The notes below the pieces were generated by a model that saw only the letters and a program-made list of their open reading frames with translations, was not told the DNA's origin and made no database searches. A stretch of DNA of 16,840 bases from an uncultured Gammaproteobacteria bacterium (GTDB taxonomy: Bacteria; Pseudomonadota; Gammaproteobacteria; SZUA-140), in assembly GCA_945787585.1 (NCBI GenBank), contig CALZIG010000047.1:1-16840 (forward strand), given 5' to 3'. Position numbers and translations under genes: made by a program. Positions 4,905 to 16,680 of this stretch are shown piece after piece (the first letter of the stretch is position 1; each line of letters opens with the position of its first letter).

Positions 4905-7900
4905 ATGGCATACTCATTTACTGAGAAAAAATGTATTCGTAAGGACTTCGGCAAGAGTCCGAGCATTCTTGAAGTCCCCTATTTACTGGCGACCCAGATC
5001 GAATCCTATCAGTCCTTTTTACAGGCTGGCGCTGCTAGCCCTGAAGAACGGCCTGACCTGGGACTTCAGGCAGCATTTAAATCAGTGTTTCCGATTGCGA
5101 GCTATTCCGGCAATGCCGCATTGGAGTATGTCAGTTATCAGCTGGGTACCCCTGTTTTCGATGTTAAAGAGTGTCAGATGCGCGGCGTGACTTATTCCGC
5201 CCCACTGCGCGTCAAGGTCCGTCTTGTTATTTATGATAAAGATGCACCGGCGAGCCGCAAGGTCGTTAAAGACATCAAGGAGCAGGAAGTCTATATGGGT
5301 GAAATCCCATTGATGACCAACAACGGTACGTTCGTGATCAACGGTACTGAGCGTGTGGTTGTATCGCAGCTCCATCGTTCACCCGGTGTGTTTTTTGATC
5401 ATGATAAAGGTAAGACTCACTCGTCAGGCAAGTTGCTTTTCTCTGCGCGCGTGATTCCCTATCGTGGTTCATGGCTCGATTATGAATTTGATCCGATGGA
5501 TTGTATCTTTGTGCGTATCGATCGTCGCCGTAAACTGCCGGTCACTGTATTGCTACACTGCCTCGGCTACACCAATGAACAGATCCTCGAGATGTTCTTC
5601 GAGACAGATCGCTTTGAGTTTACTAAAGATGGCATCAAGCTTGAGCTTGTTGCTGAGCGCTTGCGTGGCGAGACACTCTCGTTCGATTTGAAAGCGAAGA
5701 GCAAGGTTATCGTTGAGGCGGGGCGTCGTATCACCGCACGTCATATCCGTGATATGGAAAAAGCGGGACTCAAGAGCATTGTTGTTCCTGATGAGTACCT
5801 GATTGGCAAAACCATCTCTAACGATATTTTTGATCAGGAGACTGGTGAGATTGTTGCGGATGCCAATAGTGAAATCACAGAAGAGCTGCTGGAAAAACTG
5901 GTAGCCATTGAACTGAGTGAACTGACCACGCTTTATACGAATGACCTGGGGCAGGGGCCTTTCATCTCCGATACGCTACGCCTTGATCACACCCGCACCC
6001 AGCTCGAAGCGCAGGTTGAGATCTATCGCATGATGCGCCCAGGTGAGCCACCAACAAAAGAGTCTGCTGAAGCGCTGTTTCAGAATCTGTTCTTTAACCC
6101 TGATCGCTATGATCTTTCCGCAGTAGGGCGGATGAAGTTCAACCGTCGTGTTGGACGCACTGAAATTGTTGGCGACAGCGTGCTCTCTAATGACGATATT
6201 GTTGATGCACTGAAAGTGTTGATTGATATTAAAAATGGTCGTGGCACCGTGGATGATATTGATCATCTCGGTAATCGTCGGATTCGTTGTGTGGGTGAGA
6301 TGGTTGAAAACCAGTTTCGCGTCGGGCTGGTACGTGTTGAGCGTGCCGTGCGTGAGCGTCTTGCACTGGCAGAATCGGAAGGGCTGATGCCGCAGGAGAT
6401 GATTAACGCCAAGCCGGTAACTGCCGTGATCAAAGAATTTTTTGGTTCCAGTCAGTTGTCGCAGTTTATGGATCAAAATAACCCGCTGTCAGAAGTGACA
6501 CACAAACGTCGTGTCTCTGCACTGGGGCCGGGCGGTTTGACCCGTGAACGTGCCGGTTTTGAAGTACGTGACGTACATCCAACGCATTATGGTCGTGTCT
6601 GTCCGATCGAAACGCCTGAAGGGCCAAACATTGGCCTGATTAACTCACTCGCGGTTTATGCCCGTACTAATGAGTACGGTTTTCTTGAGACCCCTTATCG
6701 TAAAGTGGAAAACGGCAAGGTGACCGATGAAATTCAATACCTCTCGGCGATTGAAGAGGGGCGATATGTGATTGCACAGGCGAATACCACGCTTGATAAA
6801 AAGGGTGTGCTCACAGATGAGCTGATTTCATGTCGTCATGAAAATGAATTTACATTGTCTGGGCCAGACGGGGTTGAGTTTATGGATGTTTCACCGAAGC
6901 AGATTGTTTCGGTCGCGGCATCACTGATTCCATTCCTTGAGCATGATGATGCTAACCGCGCATTGATGGGTTCCAATATGCAACGTCAGGCAGTGCCCGC
7001 ACTGCGCGCCGATAAGCCATTAGTGGGTACCGGTATGGAACGTGCTGTTGCCGTTGACTCCGGTGTTGCCGTCGTGGCGACCCGTGGCGGTGTGGTGGAT
7101 CTGGTCGATGCCGGTCGTATTGTGGTACGAGTTCACGACAGCGAGACGGCCAGTGGTGAGCCGGGTGTCGATATCTATAACCTGATCAAATACACCCGTT
7201 CTAATCAGAATACCTGTATCAATCAAAAACCTTTGGTGAGTCCGGGTGATGTGATTGCACGTGGCGACATACTGGCTGATGGTTCATCCACTGAAATGGG
7301 TGAGCTGGCGCTGGGTCAGAATATGCTAGTGGCATTTATGCCCTGGAATGGCTACAACTTTGAGGATTCGATTCTGATCTCTGAGCGTGTGGTTGAAGAA
7401 GACCGCTACACCTCGATTCATATCGAAGAGCAGACCTGTGTGGCGCGTGATACCAAACTGGGATCTGAAGAGATTACCTGTGATATTCCGAATGTCGGTG
7501 AAGGCGCGCTCTCTCGACTGGATGAGTCTGGTATTGTGCATATCGGTGCTGAGGTTGGCCCGGGCGATATCCTCGTTGGTAAAGTGACACCAAAGGGTGA
7601 AACTCAGCTGACGCCGGAAGAAAAACTGCTACGTGCCATTTTTGGTGAGAAGGCATCGGACGTCAAAGATACCTCTTCACGAGTCCCCACCGGCATGAAT
7701 GGTACCGTGATTGATGTGCGCGTGTTTACCCGTGACGGTGTTGAAAAAGACACCCGTGCACTGGAGATCGAAAAGGCTGAGCTGAACAAGGTCAGAAAGG
7801 ATCTTCATGATGAGCGCCGCATTATGGAAGGCGATATCATTCTCCGTGTCGAGAAGATTCTGCTCGGTAAAGTAGCCGATGGTGGGCCGGAAGGGCTAGC

Positions 7901-8978
7901 CGCTGGCGCTAAAATTACCAAGAGCTATCTGGCGGCACTGCCACAGGATGAGTGGTTTGCAATACGTTTGCAAAATGAAGCGGCAAACAAACAGCTTGAG
8001 CAGTTGCACGATCAGTTCAAGTTACTGAAGAAAGAATTTGAAGCGAAGTTTGAAGAGAAACGCGCGAAGCTTACCGCAGGTGATGATCTGGCACCAGGTG
8101 TGCTGAAGATGGTGAAGGTCTATCTTGCAGTTAAACGTCGTTTACAGCCAGGTGACAAAATGGCGGGCCGTCACGGTAATAAAGGTGTGATTTCAATGAT
8201 CGTGCCGGCTGAAGATATGCCTTACACGGAAGATGGTACGCCGGTTGATGTGGTACTAAACCCACTGGGTGTACCGTCTCGAATGAATGTGGGGCAGATT
8301 CTTGAAACGCATCTTGGTTGGGCCGCGAAGGGTGTTGGTCATCGTATTGCCGAGATGTTGGACGCTAAGAAAGAAGCGACCGAAGTGCGAGGTTTTCTCG
8401 ATAAAATCTATAACAGAAGTGGTAAGAAAGAAGATATTAGCTCATTGACCGATGATGAAGTGCTCAAGCTCGCTCACAACATGCGTAAAGGTGTGCCGAT
8501 GGCGACACCTGTGTTTGATGGTGCTGCCGAGTCTGAAATTAAAGAGATGCTTGAACTAGCAGGCCTGCCAGCATCGGGTCAAACAACCCTTTATGATGGT
8601 CGTACCGGTGATGCCTTTGATCGCCCAGTGACCGTTGGCTACATGTACATGCTGAAACTTAACCATCTGGTTGACGACAAGATGCATGCACGTTCCACTG
8701 GCCCTTACAGTCTGGTTACTCAGCAACCACTGGGTGGTAAGGCGCAGTTTGGTGGTCAGCGCTTTGGTGAAATGGAAGTGTGGGCGCTTGAGGCCTATGG
8801 TGCCGCCTATACATTGCAGGAGATGTTGACGGTGAAATCGGATGATGTCGCGGGTCGTACCAAGATGTATAAGAGCATTGTTGATGGCGACCATACCATT
8901 GACGCCGGGATGCCTGAGTCTTTCAATGTATTGACGAAAGAGATCAGGGCGCTCTGTCTGGATATCGAACTAGATTGA
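4905..8978 (+). CDS. rpoB: DNA-directed RNA polymerase subunit beta
   Basis: RpoB forms one half of the RNA polymerase active-site cleft and is the target of rifampicin. The 1357-residue product is slightly longer than E. coli RpoB (1342) and intact from [15 protein letters not shown] to the terminal CLDIELD. The rifampicin pocket is at residues 514-540: the equivalents of E. coli D516, H526 and S531 are D523, H533 and S538, all with the sensitive-type residue. Further conserved blocks include [40 protein letters not shown], the lysine-containing [22 protein letters not shown], and [26 protein letters not shown] near the C terminus. The ATG at 4905 has GAGGA six bases upstream. rpoC follows after 70 bases with no terminator, so the two are cotranscribed. 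Confidence 0.99.
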   Translation: MAYSFTEKKCIRKDFGKSPSILEVPYLLATQIESYQSFLQAGAASPEERPDLGLQAAFKSVFPIASYSGNAALEYVSYQLGTPVFDVKECQMRGVTYSAPLRVKVRLVIYDKDAPASRKVVKDIKEQEVYMGEIPLMTNNGTFVINGTERVVVSQLHRSPGVFFDHDKGKTHSSGKLLFSARVIPYRGSWLDYEFDPMDCIFVRIDRRRKLPVTVLLHCLGYTNEQILEMFFETDRFEFTKDGIKLELVAERLRGETLSFDLKAKSKVIVEAGRRITARHIRDMEKAGLKSIVVPDEYLIGKTISNDIFDQETGEIVADANSEITEELLEKLVAIELSELTTLYTNDLGQGPFISDTLRLDHTRTQLEAQVEIYRMMRPGEPPTKESAEALFQNLFFNPDRYDLSAVGRMKFNRRVGRTEIVGDSVLSNDDIVDALKVLIDIKNGRGTVDDIDHLGNRRIRCVGEMVENQFRVGLVRVERAVRERLALAESEGLMPQEMINAKPVTAVIKEFFGSSQLSQFMDQNNPLSEVTHKRRVSALGPGGLTRERAGFEVRDVHPTHYGRVCPIETPEGPNIGLINSLAVYARTNEYGFLETPYRKVENGKVTDEIQYLSAIEEGRYVIAQANTTLDKKGVLTDELISCRHENEFTLSGPDGVEFMDVSPKQIVSVAASLIPFLEHDDANRALMGSNMQRQAVPALRADKPLVGTGMERAVAVDSGVAVVATRGGVVDLVDAGRIVVRVHDSETASGEPGVDIYNLIKYTRSNQNTCINQKPLVSPGDVIARGDILADGSSTEMGELALGQNMLVAFMPWNGYNFEDSILISERVVEEDRYTSIHIEEQTCVARDTKLGSEEITCDIPNVGEGALSRLDESGIVHIGAEVGPGDILVGKVTPKGETQLTPEEKLLRAIFGEKASDVKDTSSRVPTGMNGTVIDVRVFTRDGVEKDTRALEIEKAELNKVRKDLHDERRIMEGDIILRVEKILLGKVADGGPEGLAAGAKITKSYLAALPQDEWFAIRLQNEAANKQLEQLHDQFKLLKKEFEAKFEEKRAKLTAGDDLAPGVLKMVKVYLAVKRRLQPGDKMAGRHGNKGVISMIVPAEDMPYTEDGTPVDVVLNPLGVPSRMNVGQILETHLGWAAKGVGHRIAEMLDAKKEATEVRGFLDKIYNRSGKKEDISSLTDDEVLKLAHNMRKGVPMATPVFDGAAESEIKEMLELAGLPASGQTTLYDGRTGDAFDRPVTVGYMYMLKLNHLVDDKMHARSTGPYSLVTQQPLGGKAQFGGQRFGEMEVWALEAYGAAYTLQEMLTVKSDDVAGRTKMYKSIVDGDHTIDAGMPESFNVLTKEIRALCLDIELD

Positions 8979-9048
8979 TGGCGGATCTAGATTTGAATCC
9001 GAATGTTGCAGCAGTAAATATGAATAAATTTGAGCAGGAGACAGCGCA

Positions 9049-12000
9049 GTGAAAGACTTACTTAACTTGTTGAAGCAGCAAGGGCAGGTCGAAGAGTTTG
9101 ATGCAATTCGCATTGGACTGGCGTCCCCGGAAAAGATACGTTCGTGGTCTTTTGGTGAGGTCAAAAAACCAGAGACGATTAACTACAGAACCTTCAAGCC
9201 TGAGCGTGATGGCCTTTTCTGCGCCAAGATTTTTGGCCCAGTGAAGGATTTTGAATGTCTGTGTGGAAAATACAAACGCCTTAAACATCGTGGCGTGATC
9301 TGTGAGAAGTGTGGCGTTGAAGTCACGGTGACTAAAGTGCGGCGTGAGCGCATGGGCCATATTGAACTGGCAAGCCCGGTTGCACACATCTGGTTTTTGA
9401 AATCACTCCCCTCTCGTATGGGGCTGTTGCTCGATATGACCCTGCGCGATATCGAACGTGTACTCTATTTTGAGGCGTTTGTCGTCATCGATCCAGGCAT
9501 GACCGAGCTGGAGCGTGGCCAATTGCTGACGGATGAAACCTATCTTGATGCGATTGAAGAGCACGGCGATGAGTTTGATGCGCGTATGGGCGCAGAAGCT
9601 GTCTACGAATTGTTAAAGTCTATCGATGTGCCCGCTGAAGTCGCGACACTGCGCGAAGAGATTGCTGAAGCCGGTTCTGAAACTAAGATCAAAAAGCTGA
9701 GCAAGCGTCTGAAGTTGATGGAAGCACTGATGGGTTCAGGGAATAAGCCAGAGTGGATGGTGATGACGGTGCTGCCTGTATTGCCTCCGGAATTGCGCCC
9801 ATTAGTGCCGCTGGATGGCGGCCGCTTTGCGACCTCCGATCTGAATGACCTCTATCGTCGTGTGATCAACCGTAATAATCGTCTGAAACGACTGCTGGAC
9901 CTGAGCGCACCTGATATTATTGTACGTAATGAAAAACGGATGTTGCAGGAATCTGTCGATGCGCTGCTGGATAACGGCCGTCGTGGTAAAGCGATTACCG
10001 GCACCAGTAAACGTCCGCTGAAATCACTTGCCGATATGATTAAAGGTAAGCAGGGTCGTTTTCGTCAAAATCTACTCGGTAAACGTGTCGATTATTCGGG
10101 CCGTTCTGTAATCGTCGTTGGACCCACGCTAAAACTGCATCAGTGTGGTTTGCCTAAGAAGATGGCGCTTGAGCTATTCAAACCTTTTATCTTTGGCAAG
10201 GTTGAGCGTCGTGGACTAGCAACAACGATTAAAGCGGCAAAGAAACTGGTTGAACGTGAAGGGCCAGAGATCTGGGATATTCTTGAAGAGGTCATTCGTG
10301 AACACCCAGTGATGCTAAACCGTGCGCCAACGCTTCATCGCCTGGGTATTCAAGCGTTTGAGCCTGTGCTGATTGAAGGCAAGGCGATTCAGTTGCATCC
10401 ATTGGTTTGTACCGCATTCAACGCTGACTTTGATGGTGATCAGATGGCGGTGCATGTGCCGCTGTCGATTGAAGCGCAGCTTGAAGCGCGCTCGTTGATG
10501 ATGTCGACCAACAACATTTTATCACCAGCGAATGGTGAGCCAATCATCGTACCCTCACAGGATGTTGTATTGGGGCTTTACTGCATGACGCGTGAGAAAA
10601 TTAATGCGCGCGGTGAGGGGATGATGTTTAGCGACATCCTTGAAGTACATCGTGCCTATGAAAACAAACAGGTTGAGTTGAGTGCCAAAATTTCCGTGCG
10701 CATTCGCGAAGTGCTGTTTGATGAGAATGGAGAGAAGCAGGAGACATTCACGCGTCGTGAGACCACTGCTGGACGCGCACTACTGTCAGAAATTCTCCCT
10801 GATGGCATGGCGTTTGAGCTAGTGAATCAGGACATGAACAAAAAGGCGATCTCGGGTCTGATTAATATCTGTTACCGAAATGTGGGGCTGAAAGAGACTG
10901 TCATTTTTGCTGATCAGTTGATGTATACCGGTTTCAAGCATGCGATGTTGTCAGGTGTATCCGTCGGTGTGAACGATATGGTGATTCCCGATAGCAAAGA
11001 GTCGATCATCGCAGCCGCTGAAAATGAAGTGAAAGATATTCAGAGCCAGTACGCCTCCGGTCTGGTGACCAATGGCGAACGCTACAACAAGGTTGTTGAT
11101 ATCTGGTCGCACACCAATGATCAGGTAGCGAAGGCGATGATGGATAAGCTCGGTACTGAAGATGTGGTTACTGCTAAAGGCGAAACGGTTAAGCAGCCTT
11201 CATTTAACTCGATCTACATCATGGCCGATTCCGGTGCGCGTGGTAGTGCTGCTCAGATTCGTCAGTTGGCGGGAATGCGTGGCCTGATGGCCAAGCCGGA
11301 TGGTTCGATTATTGAAACACCGATTACGGCTAACTTCCGTGAAGGCTTGAACGTACTGCAGTACTTTATCTCAACCCATGGTGCGCGTAAGGGACTTGCC
11401 GATACTGCGCTGAAAACGGCTAACTCAGGGTATCTAACCCGCCGTCTGGTAGATGTGGCGCAGGATATGGTCATTACTGAAGAGGATTGTGGTACCACTA
11501 ACGGTCTGCTAATGACGCCGCTGATTGAGGGTGGTGATGTGGTCGAGCCACTGCGCGAACGAATTCTGGGGCGTATTACGGCGAGTGATGTGACGTCGGC
11601 GGATGGTGCTGAGGTCTATGTAGCTGCGGGCACCCTGCTGGATGAAGCGGGCGTTGATCGACTTGAAGAGCTGGGTGTGGATCAGGTTAAGGTGCGCTCA
11701 GCGATCACCTGTGATAACCGCTACGGTATTTGCGCCTCGTGTTATGGGCGTGATCTTGCACGCGGTCACAAGGTTAATATCGGTGAGGCAACGGGTGTTA
11801 TTGCTGCGCAGTCGATTGGTGAGCCGGGCACGCAGTTAACCATGCGTACGTTCCATATTGGTGGCGCAGCCTCGCGTGCGGTTACCGTGAATAGTGTGCA
11901 GATTAAGTCTAAAGGTAAAGTGCGTCTGCATAACATCAAGCTGGTGCAGAATACTGCAGGTATCAATGTGGCGGTTTCACGTTCAGGCGAGTTGGTTATC

Positions 12001-13254
12001 ATCGATGATACCGCGCGTGAGCGTGAGCGTTACAAGGTGCCCTATGGCGCGCTGATCTCCGTGAATGATGGTGATGCCGTTGAAGCGGGACAAACACTGG
12101 CAAACTGGGATCCTCATACACACCCGATCGTAACCGAGGTAGCCGGTCGCCTGAAGTTTGGTGACTTTATCGACGGCATTACCGTGCAGAGTGAGACGGA
12201 TGATGTGACGGGTCTTTCCAGCATGGTGGTGACCGATCCGAAGGCGCGTGGTTCCAATGCCAAGGATTTACGCCCAATGGTGAAAATTACTGATGCAGAG
12301 GGTGGTGAGATCTTCTTTGGTGGTACCGATATTCCAGCGGTCTACTTCCTGCCAGCGGGTGCGATTATCAATATGGCTGATAATTCAGACGTAAATGTGG
12401 GTGATGTGATCGCCCGTATTCCGCAGGAGTCATCGAAAACGCGTGATATTACCGGTGGTCTGCCGCGTGTTGCCGATCTGTTTGAGGCACGTAAGCCGAA
12501 GGATCCCGCGATTCTGGCAGAAATCAGCGGTACGATTGGCTTTGGTAAGGAGACCAAGGGTAAGCAGCGCCTGGTGATCGTCGGGCAGGATGGCGAGCGT
12601 TATGAGACCTTGATTCCGAAGTGGCGTCACATCACCGTGTTTGAGGGTGAGCATGTCGCGAAGGGTGAAATGGTGGCCGATGGTGCCCCTGCGCCGCATG
12701 ATATCCTGCGATTATTAGGGATCGAAACGTTGGCGAATTATATTGTCAACGAAGTGCAGGACGTCTACCGATTACAGGGTGTGAAGATTAATGATAAGCA
12801 CATTGAAGTGATTGTGCGCCAGATGTTACGTAAGGTTGAGATTGTCGAACCCGGTGATGGCGGTTTTATTAAGGGTGAGCAGGTCGAGCGTGCGCGTTTA
12901 CTCGAAGAGAACGATGCGCTCATTTCAGCCGGTAAAACACCAGGGACCTACATCAATATCCTTCTCGGCATCACCAAGGCCTCGCTGGCGACGGAGTCAT
13001 TTGTCTCTGCGGCATCCTTCCAGGAGACGACACGCGTGCTTACAGAGGCAGCTGTGTGTGGTAAGCGTGATGAGTTAAGAGGGCTTAAGGAGAATGTCAT
13101 CGTGGGCCGTCTGATTCCGGCAGGTACCGGCATGGCGTATCACAATGAGCGTCGCCGTAAGGACGAGGAGAGGCTACAGAAGCAGGTGGCTGACAAAGGG
13201 CCAACGAGCAGTGAGGTGGAAGAAGCGTTGCGACAGGCGTTAACGGAGTCTTAG
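9049..13254 (+). CDS. rpoC: DNA-directed RNA polymerase subunit beta'
   Basis: RpoC carries the catalytic magnesium site of RNA polymerase. The 1401-residue product is near E. coli length (1407), and key residues fall at identical numbers. Zinc site 1 has C70, C72, C85 and C88. The NADFDGD catalytic loop is at 458-464 (D460, D462, D464). Zinc site 2 has C814, C888, C895 and C898. The bridge-helix region ([20 protein letters not shown]) and trigger-loop region ([13 protein letters not shown]) are intact. Translation starts at GTG 9049, giving [18 protein letters not shown], with AGGAG eight bases upstream. The gene ends in a terminator at 13339. No insertions, inteins or frame breaks are seen, in contrast with lineages that carry large RpoC insertions. 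Confidence 0.99.
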   Translation: MKDLLNLLKQQGQVEEFDAIRIGLASPEKIRSWSFGEVKKPETINYRTFKPERDGLFCAKIFGPVKDFECLCGKYKRLKHRGVICEKCGVEVTVTKVRRERMGHIELASPVAHIWFLKSLPSRMGLLLDMTLRDIERVLYFEAFVVIDPGMTELERGQLLTDETYLDAIEEHGDEFDARMGAEAVYELLKSIDVPAEVATLREEIAEAGSETKIKKLSKRLKLMEALMGSGNKPEWMVMTVLPVLPPELRPLVPLDGGRFATSDLNDLYRRVINRNNRLKRLLDLSAPDIIVRNEKRMLQESVDALLDNGRRGKAITGTSKRPLKSLADMIKGKQGRFRQNLLGKRVDYSGRSVIVVGPTLKLHQCGLPKKMALELFKPFIFGKVERRGLATTIKAAKKLVEREGPEIWDILEEVIREHPVMLNRAPTLHRLGIQAFEPVLIEGKAIQLHPLVCTAFNADFDGDQMAVHVPLSIEAQLEARSLMMSTNNILSPANGEPIIVPSQDVVLGLYCMTREKINARGEGMMFSDILEVHRAYENKQVELSAKISVRIREVLFDENGEKQETFTRRETTAGRALLSEILPDGMAFELVNQDMNKKAISGLINICYRNVGLKETVIFADQLMYTGFKHAMLSGVSVGVNDMVIPDSKESIIAAAENEVKDIQSQYASGLVTNGERYNKVVDIWSHTNDQVAKAMMDKLGTEDVVTAKGETVKQPSFNSIYIMADSGARGSAAQIRQLAGMRGLMAKPDGSIIETPITANFREGLNVLQYFISTHGARKGLADTALKTANSGYLTRRLVDVAQDMVITEEDCGTTNGLLMTPLIEGGDVVEPLRERILGRITASDVTSADGAEVYVAAGTLLDEAGVDRLEELGVDQVKVRSAITCDNRYGICASCYGRDLARGHKVNIGEATGVIAAQSIGEPGTQLTMRTFHIGGAASRAVTVNSVQIKSKGKVRLHNIKLVQNTAGINVAVSRSGELVIIDDTARERERYKVPYGALISVNDGDAVEAGQTLANWDPHTHPIVTEVAGRLKFGDFIDGITVQSETDDVTGLSSMVVTDPKARGSNAKDLRPMVKITDAEGGEIFFGGTDIPAVYFLPAGAIINMADNSDVNVGDVIARIPQESSKTRDITGGLPRVADLFEARKPKDPAILAEISGTIGFGKETKGKQRLVIVGQDGERYETLIPKWRHITVFEGEHVAKGEMVADGAPAPHDILRLLGIETLANYIVNEVQDVYRLQGVKINDKHIEVIVRQMLRKVEIVEPGDGGFIKGEQVERARLLEENDALISAGKTPGTYINILLGITKASLATESFVSAASFQETTRVLTEAAVCGKRDELRGLKENVIVGRLIPAGTGMAYHNERRRKDEERLQKQVADKGPTSSEVEEALRQALTES

Positions 13255-13338
13255 CATCGCTTAGGTGGGTCTGTATGTAGGAGTGTAATATGTATACTTT
13301 CTATATTCGGCGATATCACAGGTAAAATCCTTGATAAG

Positions 13339-13372
13339 TGGCGGTCATGCCTTTATTGACCGCCATTTTCTT
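13339..13372 (+). terminator. Rho-independent terminator of rpoB-rpoC
   Basis: A perfect 9-bp stem TGGCGGTCA/TGACCGCCA (13339-13347 with 13357-13365) with a 9-base loop is followed by TTTTCTT. It sits 84 bases after the rpoC stop and about 95 bases before the rpsL promoter, so it cleanly separates the two transcription units. Confidence 0.9.
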
Positions 13373-13467
13373 GCAAGTTAGCCCGGGATTTATGATGGGT
13401 TTTATGGGCGGATTTAATGTTCAGTATTTTTTATGTCGTTAATCCGTAATTTAATTGCATCCCAAGC

Positions 13468-13496
13468 TTGACAGTTGGGTGTAATATCCATAAAAT
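13468..13496 (+). promoter_or_regulatory. Sigma70 promoter of the str operon (rpsL-rpsG-fusA-tuf)
   Basis: A perfect TTGACA (13468-13473) and TAAAAT (13491-13496, five of six) are separated by the optimal 17 bases. The bases between the -10 and the expected start (around 13503) are TTCGCGG. G/C bases in this discriminator are typical of stringently controlled ribosomal promoters, which ppGpp and DksA inhibit. It is the best promoter in the window and would make a leader of about 135 bases before rpsL. Confidence 0.88.
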
Positions 13497-13507
13497 TTCG
13501 CGGCTTC

Positions 13508-13531
13508 GCAGGGAGATAAGTTTCTCTCTGC
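13508..13531 (+). other. Hairpin at the 5' end of the rpsL leader
   Basis: GCAGGGAGA (13508-13516) pairs with TCTCTCTGC (13523-13531): nine base pairs including one G-U, with a 6-base loop. It begins within about five bases of the predicted transcription start. No U run follows, so it is not a terminator. Protection of the mRNA 5' end is a plausible role, but this is inference. Confidence 0.5.
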
Positions 13532-13638
13532 TAAAACAAATTTTAATGTTAAGTGCTCGATTCATACAGGGTTGGTCAATAAGAAATAGACCCTAAGTGA
13601 TTGGGCATTTAAGTTTTTTGGGTGGAGACAGGTAAGGC

Positions 13639-14013
13639 ATGGCAACAACGAATCAATTGGTACGTAAACCACGCAGTCGCAAAAAAGCGAAGAGTACTGT
13701 GCCGGCGCTGGAAGGTTGCCCGCAGAAACGTGGTGTCTGCACCCGTGTTTATACCACTACGCCAAAAAAACCAAACTCTGCGTTGAGAAAGGTGGCACGT
13801 GTTCGTTTAACCAACAGCATGGAAGTCTCCACCTACATTGGTGGTGAAGGACATAACCTTCAGGAGCATTCAGTCGTTTTGATTCGCGGTGGTCGTGTCA
13901 AAGATCTACCAGGTGTGCGTTACCATACCGTTCGCGGTAGTCTGGATACGTCAGGTGTTGATGGGCGTCGCCAGGGGCGTTCAAAATACGGCGCCAAGCG
14001 TCCAAAATCTTAA
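13639..14013 (+). CDS. rpsL: 30S ribosomal protein S12
   Basis: S12 lies at the decoding centre of the 30S subunit and affects accuracy; it is the classic streptomycin-resistance target. The 124-residue product equals the E. coli length. Conserved segments are [36 protein letters not shown] and [20 protein letters not shown]. Lys43 and Lys88, whose substitution gives streptomycin resistance in other bacteria, are both the sensitive type, and Pro91 is present. The ATG at 13639 has a modest GGAG 11 bases upstream. It is the first gene after the str promoter, and rpsG follows after only 29 bases. Confidence 0.99.
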   Translation: MATTNQLVRKPRSRKKAKSTVPALEGCPQKRGVCTRVYTTTPKKPNSALRKVARVRLTNSMEVSTYIGGEGHNLQEHSVVLIRGGRVKDLPGVRYHTVRGSLDTSGVDGRRQGRSKYGAKRPKS

Positions 14014-14039
14014 ACCTAATTATTTATACGAGACTGTAA

Positions 14040-14513
<474 letters not shown>

Positions 14514-14540
14514 CCCCTGAATTTTAAGGGTGCATTGGTT

Positions 14541-16640
14541 GTGGCAAGAAAAACCCCGATAGAGCGTTATCGTAATATAGGTATCATGGCCCATATTGAT
14601 GCGGGCAAGACCACGACGACAGAACGAATTTTATATTACACAGGCATCTCTCATAAGATTGGAGAGGTGCATGATGGTACGGCCACCATGGACTGGATGG
14701 CACAGGAGCAGGAGCGAGGGATAACCATTACCTCTGCGGCGACCACCTGCTTTTGGGAGGGTATGGCAAAGCAGTTTCCTCAGCACCGTATCAACATTAT
14801 TGATACACCTGGGCATGTGGATTTTACCATCGAGGTCGAGCGTTCATTACGCGTCCTTGATGCAGCCTGCGCAGTGTTTTGTGCGGTCGGTGGTGTTGAA
14901 CCGCAGTCTGAGACTGTGTGGCGGCAAGCGAATAAGTATGCAGTACCGAGACTTGCATTTGTAAATAAGATGGACCGCGCAGGGGCTGATTTTCTGCGCG
15001 TAGTAGCGCAGCTGAAAGAGCGTCTGGGGGCTAACCCTATACCGCTACAGCTACCCGTTGGCGCAGAAGATACCTTTGAAGGGGTTGTTAACCTCATCAG
15101 TATGAAGGCGATCTACTGGGACGATAGCTCAATGGGGATGTCGTTCGAAGAACGCGATATTCCACCAGCGCTGCAGGCTGACTGTGAAGCGTGGCGTGAA
15201 AAGCTCGTCGAAGCGGCGGCTGAAGCCAACGAGGAATTGATGGATAAGTACCTGGAGCATGGAGTGCTCTCGGTGGAAGAGATAAAACAGGGATTACGCA
15301 GTCGCACAATTAGTAATGAGATTGTGTTAGTGATGTGCGGATCGGCCTTTAAAAATAAAGGCGTACAGGCAATGCTCGATGCGGTGATTGAATATTTACC
15401 ATCACCAACCGAAGTACCTGCGATCAGAGGGATACTGGATGATGCCGCAGCGACTGAAGTGGAGCGTCAACCATTAGATAGTGAGCCATTTGCGGCGTTG
15501 GCCTTTAAAATCGCAAATGACTCGTTTGTCGGGACACTGGCATTTTTTAGAGTTTATTCTGGCATGATTCGCACGGGTGACAGTGTTTACAACCCGGTGA
15601 AAGGGAAAAAAGAGCGCATTGGGCGCATCGTACAGATGCATGCCAATAGCCGCGAAGAAGTTAAAGAGGTATGTGCGGGTGATATCGCCGCAGCCATTGG
15701 GCTGAAAGATGTCACCACTGGGGATACGTTGTGCGCGATTGACAACATTATTACCCTGGAACGTATGGAGTTTCCTGAGCCGGTGATTTCGGTGGCAGTT
15801 GAGCCGAGGACCACAGCGGATCAGGAGAAGATGGGGGTTGCGCTTGCTAAGCTCGCCGCTGAAGACCCCTCTTTTAAGGTCCATACGGATGAAGAGACAG
15901 GACAGATCATTATCTCAGGGATGGGCGAACTCCATCTTGAGATTATTGTAGATCGGTTAAAGCGGGAATTTAGTGTCGAGGCCAATGTTGGCGCTCCACA
16001 GGTCGCTTACCGTGAAGCGATTCGCAAGACGGTTGAGCAGGAAGGTAAGTTTATTCGTCAATCGGGTGGGCGAGGCCAATATGGCCACGTCTGGTTGCGA
16101 ATTGAGCCACTGGAAACCGGTGGCGGCTACGAGTTTGTAGACGGTATTGTGGGCGGTGTCGTGCCAAAAGAGTACATCTCTGCGGTGGATAAAGGTATCC
16201 AGGAGCAGATGCAGAGTGGCGTACTGGCAGGCTACCCGATGGTAGATGTAAAGGTGACACTTTTTGATGGTTCATATCACGATGTGGACTCAAATGAAGT
16301 GGCTTTTAAGATTGCAGGCTCGATGGGCTTTAGAGAAGGGGCGCTAAATGCGAGTCCGATGCTCCTGGAGCCGATCATGCGGGTCGAGGTGGTGACACCG
16401 GAAGATTACATGGGCGACGTGATGGGAGACCTCAATCGTCGCCGTGGCCTCGTGCAGGGGATGGAAGATGTCCCGGCCGGCAAGATTATTAAGGCGGAAG
16501 TACCGCTGGCAGCGATGTTTGGTTATGCCACGGATTTGCGCTCAGCGACGCAGGGGCGAGCAACCTATACGATGGTGTTTTCCAAGTATAGCGAGGCGTC
16601 TGGCAGTATAGTAGATGGTTTGGTTAAACAGGCATCGTAG
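14541..16640 (+). CDS. fusA: Elongation factor G
   Basis: EF-G is the GTPase that drives tRNA and mRNA translocation and, with RRF, ribosome recycling. The 699-residue product (E. coli 704) shows all G motifs: AHIDAGKT at 17-24, then [26 protein letters not shown] and GSAFKNKG. Domains II to V follow, including [18 protein letters not shown] and the domain IV segment [11 protein letters not shown] chose GTG 14541 because it gives the conserved start [15 protein letters not shown] with AAGGG ten bases upstream. A TTG at 14535 in the same frame is too close to that site. CCCT (14515-14518) can pair with AGGG (14527-14530), masking the ribosome-binding site until rpsG is translated. Codon use is poorly adapted for such a gene, with five AGA, one AGG and seven ATA codons. 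Confidence 0.98.
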   Translation: MARKTPIERYRNIGIMAHIDAGKTTTTERILYYTGISHKIGEVHDGTATMDWMAQEQERGITITSAATTCFWEGMAKQFPQHRINIIDTPGHVDFTIEVERSLRVLDAACAVFCAVGGVEPQSETVWRQANKYAVPRLAFVNKMDRAGADFLRVVAQLKERLGANPIPLQLPVGAEDTFEGVVNLISMKAIYWDDSSMGMSFEERDIPPALQADCEAWREKLVEAAAEANEELMDKYLEHGVLSVEEIKQGLRSRTISNEIVLVMCGSAFKNKGVQAMLDAVIEYLPSPTEVPAIRGILDDAAATEVERQPLDSEPFAALAFKIANDSFVGTLAFFRVYSGMIRTGDSVYNPVKGKKERIGRIVQMHANSREEVKEVCAGDIAAAIGLKDVTTGDTLCAIDNIITLERMEFPEPVISVAVEPRTTADQEKMGVALAKLAAEDPSFKVHTDEETGQIIISGMGELHLEIIVDRLKREFSVEANVGAPQVAYREAIRKTVEQEGKFIRQSGGRGQYGHVWLRIEPLETGGGYEFVDGIVGGVVPKEYISAVDKGIQEQMQSGVLAGYPMVDVKVTLFDGSYHDVDSNEVAFKIAGSMGFREGALNASPMLLEPIMRVEVVTPEDYMGDVMGDLNRRRGLVQGMEDVPAGKIIKAEVPLAAMFGYATDLRSATQGRATYTMVFSKYSEASGSIVDGLVKQAS

Positions 16641-16680
16641 GTTTTAGTGTTAACGACTTTATAGAAAGAGGTATAAAGCA

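Larger units (their letters stand above)
13255..13638 (+). other. Intergenic region between rpoC and rpsL
   Basis: This 384-bp stretch is the only gap over 300 bases. It ends the rpoBC unit and starts the str unit. It holds a terminator (13339-13372), a near-consensus sigma70 promoter (13468-13496) and a rpsL leader of about 135 bases with a hairpin at 13508-13531. An 11-codon reading frame with a Shine-Dalgarno (13290-13325) is present, but I do not call it a gene. The leader from 13532 to 13620 is AT-rich and I see nothing further in it. Confidence 0.8.

Noticed and set aside
5976..6476. Open frame of 166 codons on the minus strand
   Set aside because: It is fully antisense to rpoB, with no ribosome-binding site or family resemblance that I can see.
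6441..6524. Rifampicin-resistance changes in RpoB
   Set aside because: All the main resistance positions, including D523, H533 and S538 (E. coli D516, H526, S531), carry the sensitive-type residue.
14535..14540. TTG start for fusA two codons upstream
   Set aside because: It is only four bases from the AAGGG Shine-Dalgarno and adds two residues not found in EF-G; GTG 14541 gives the family start.
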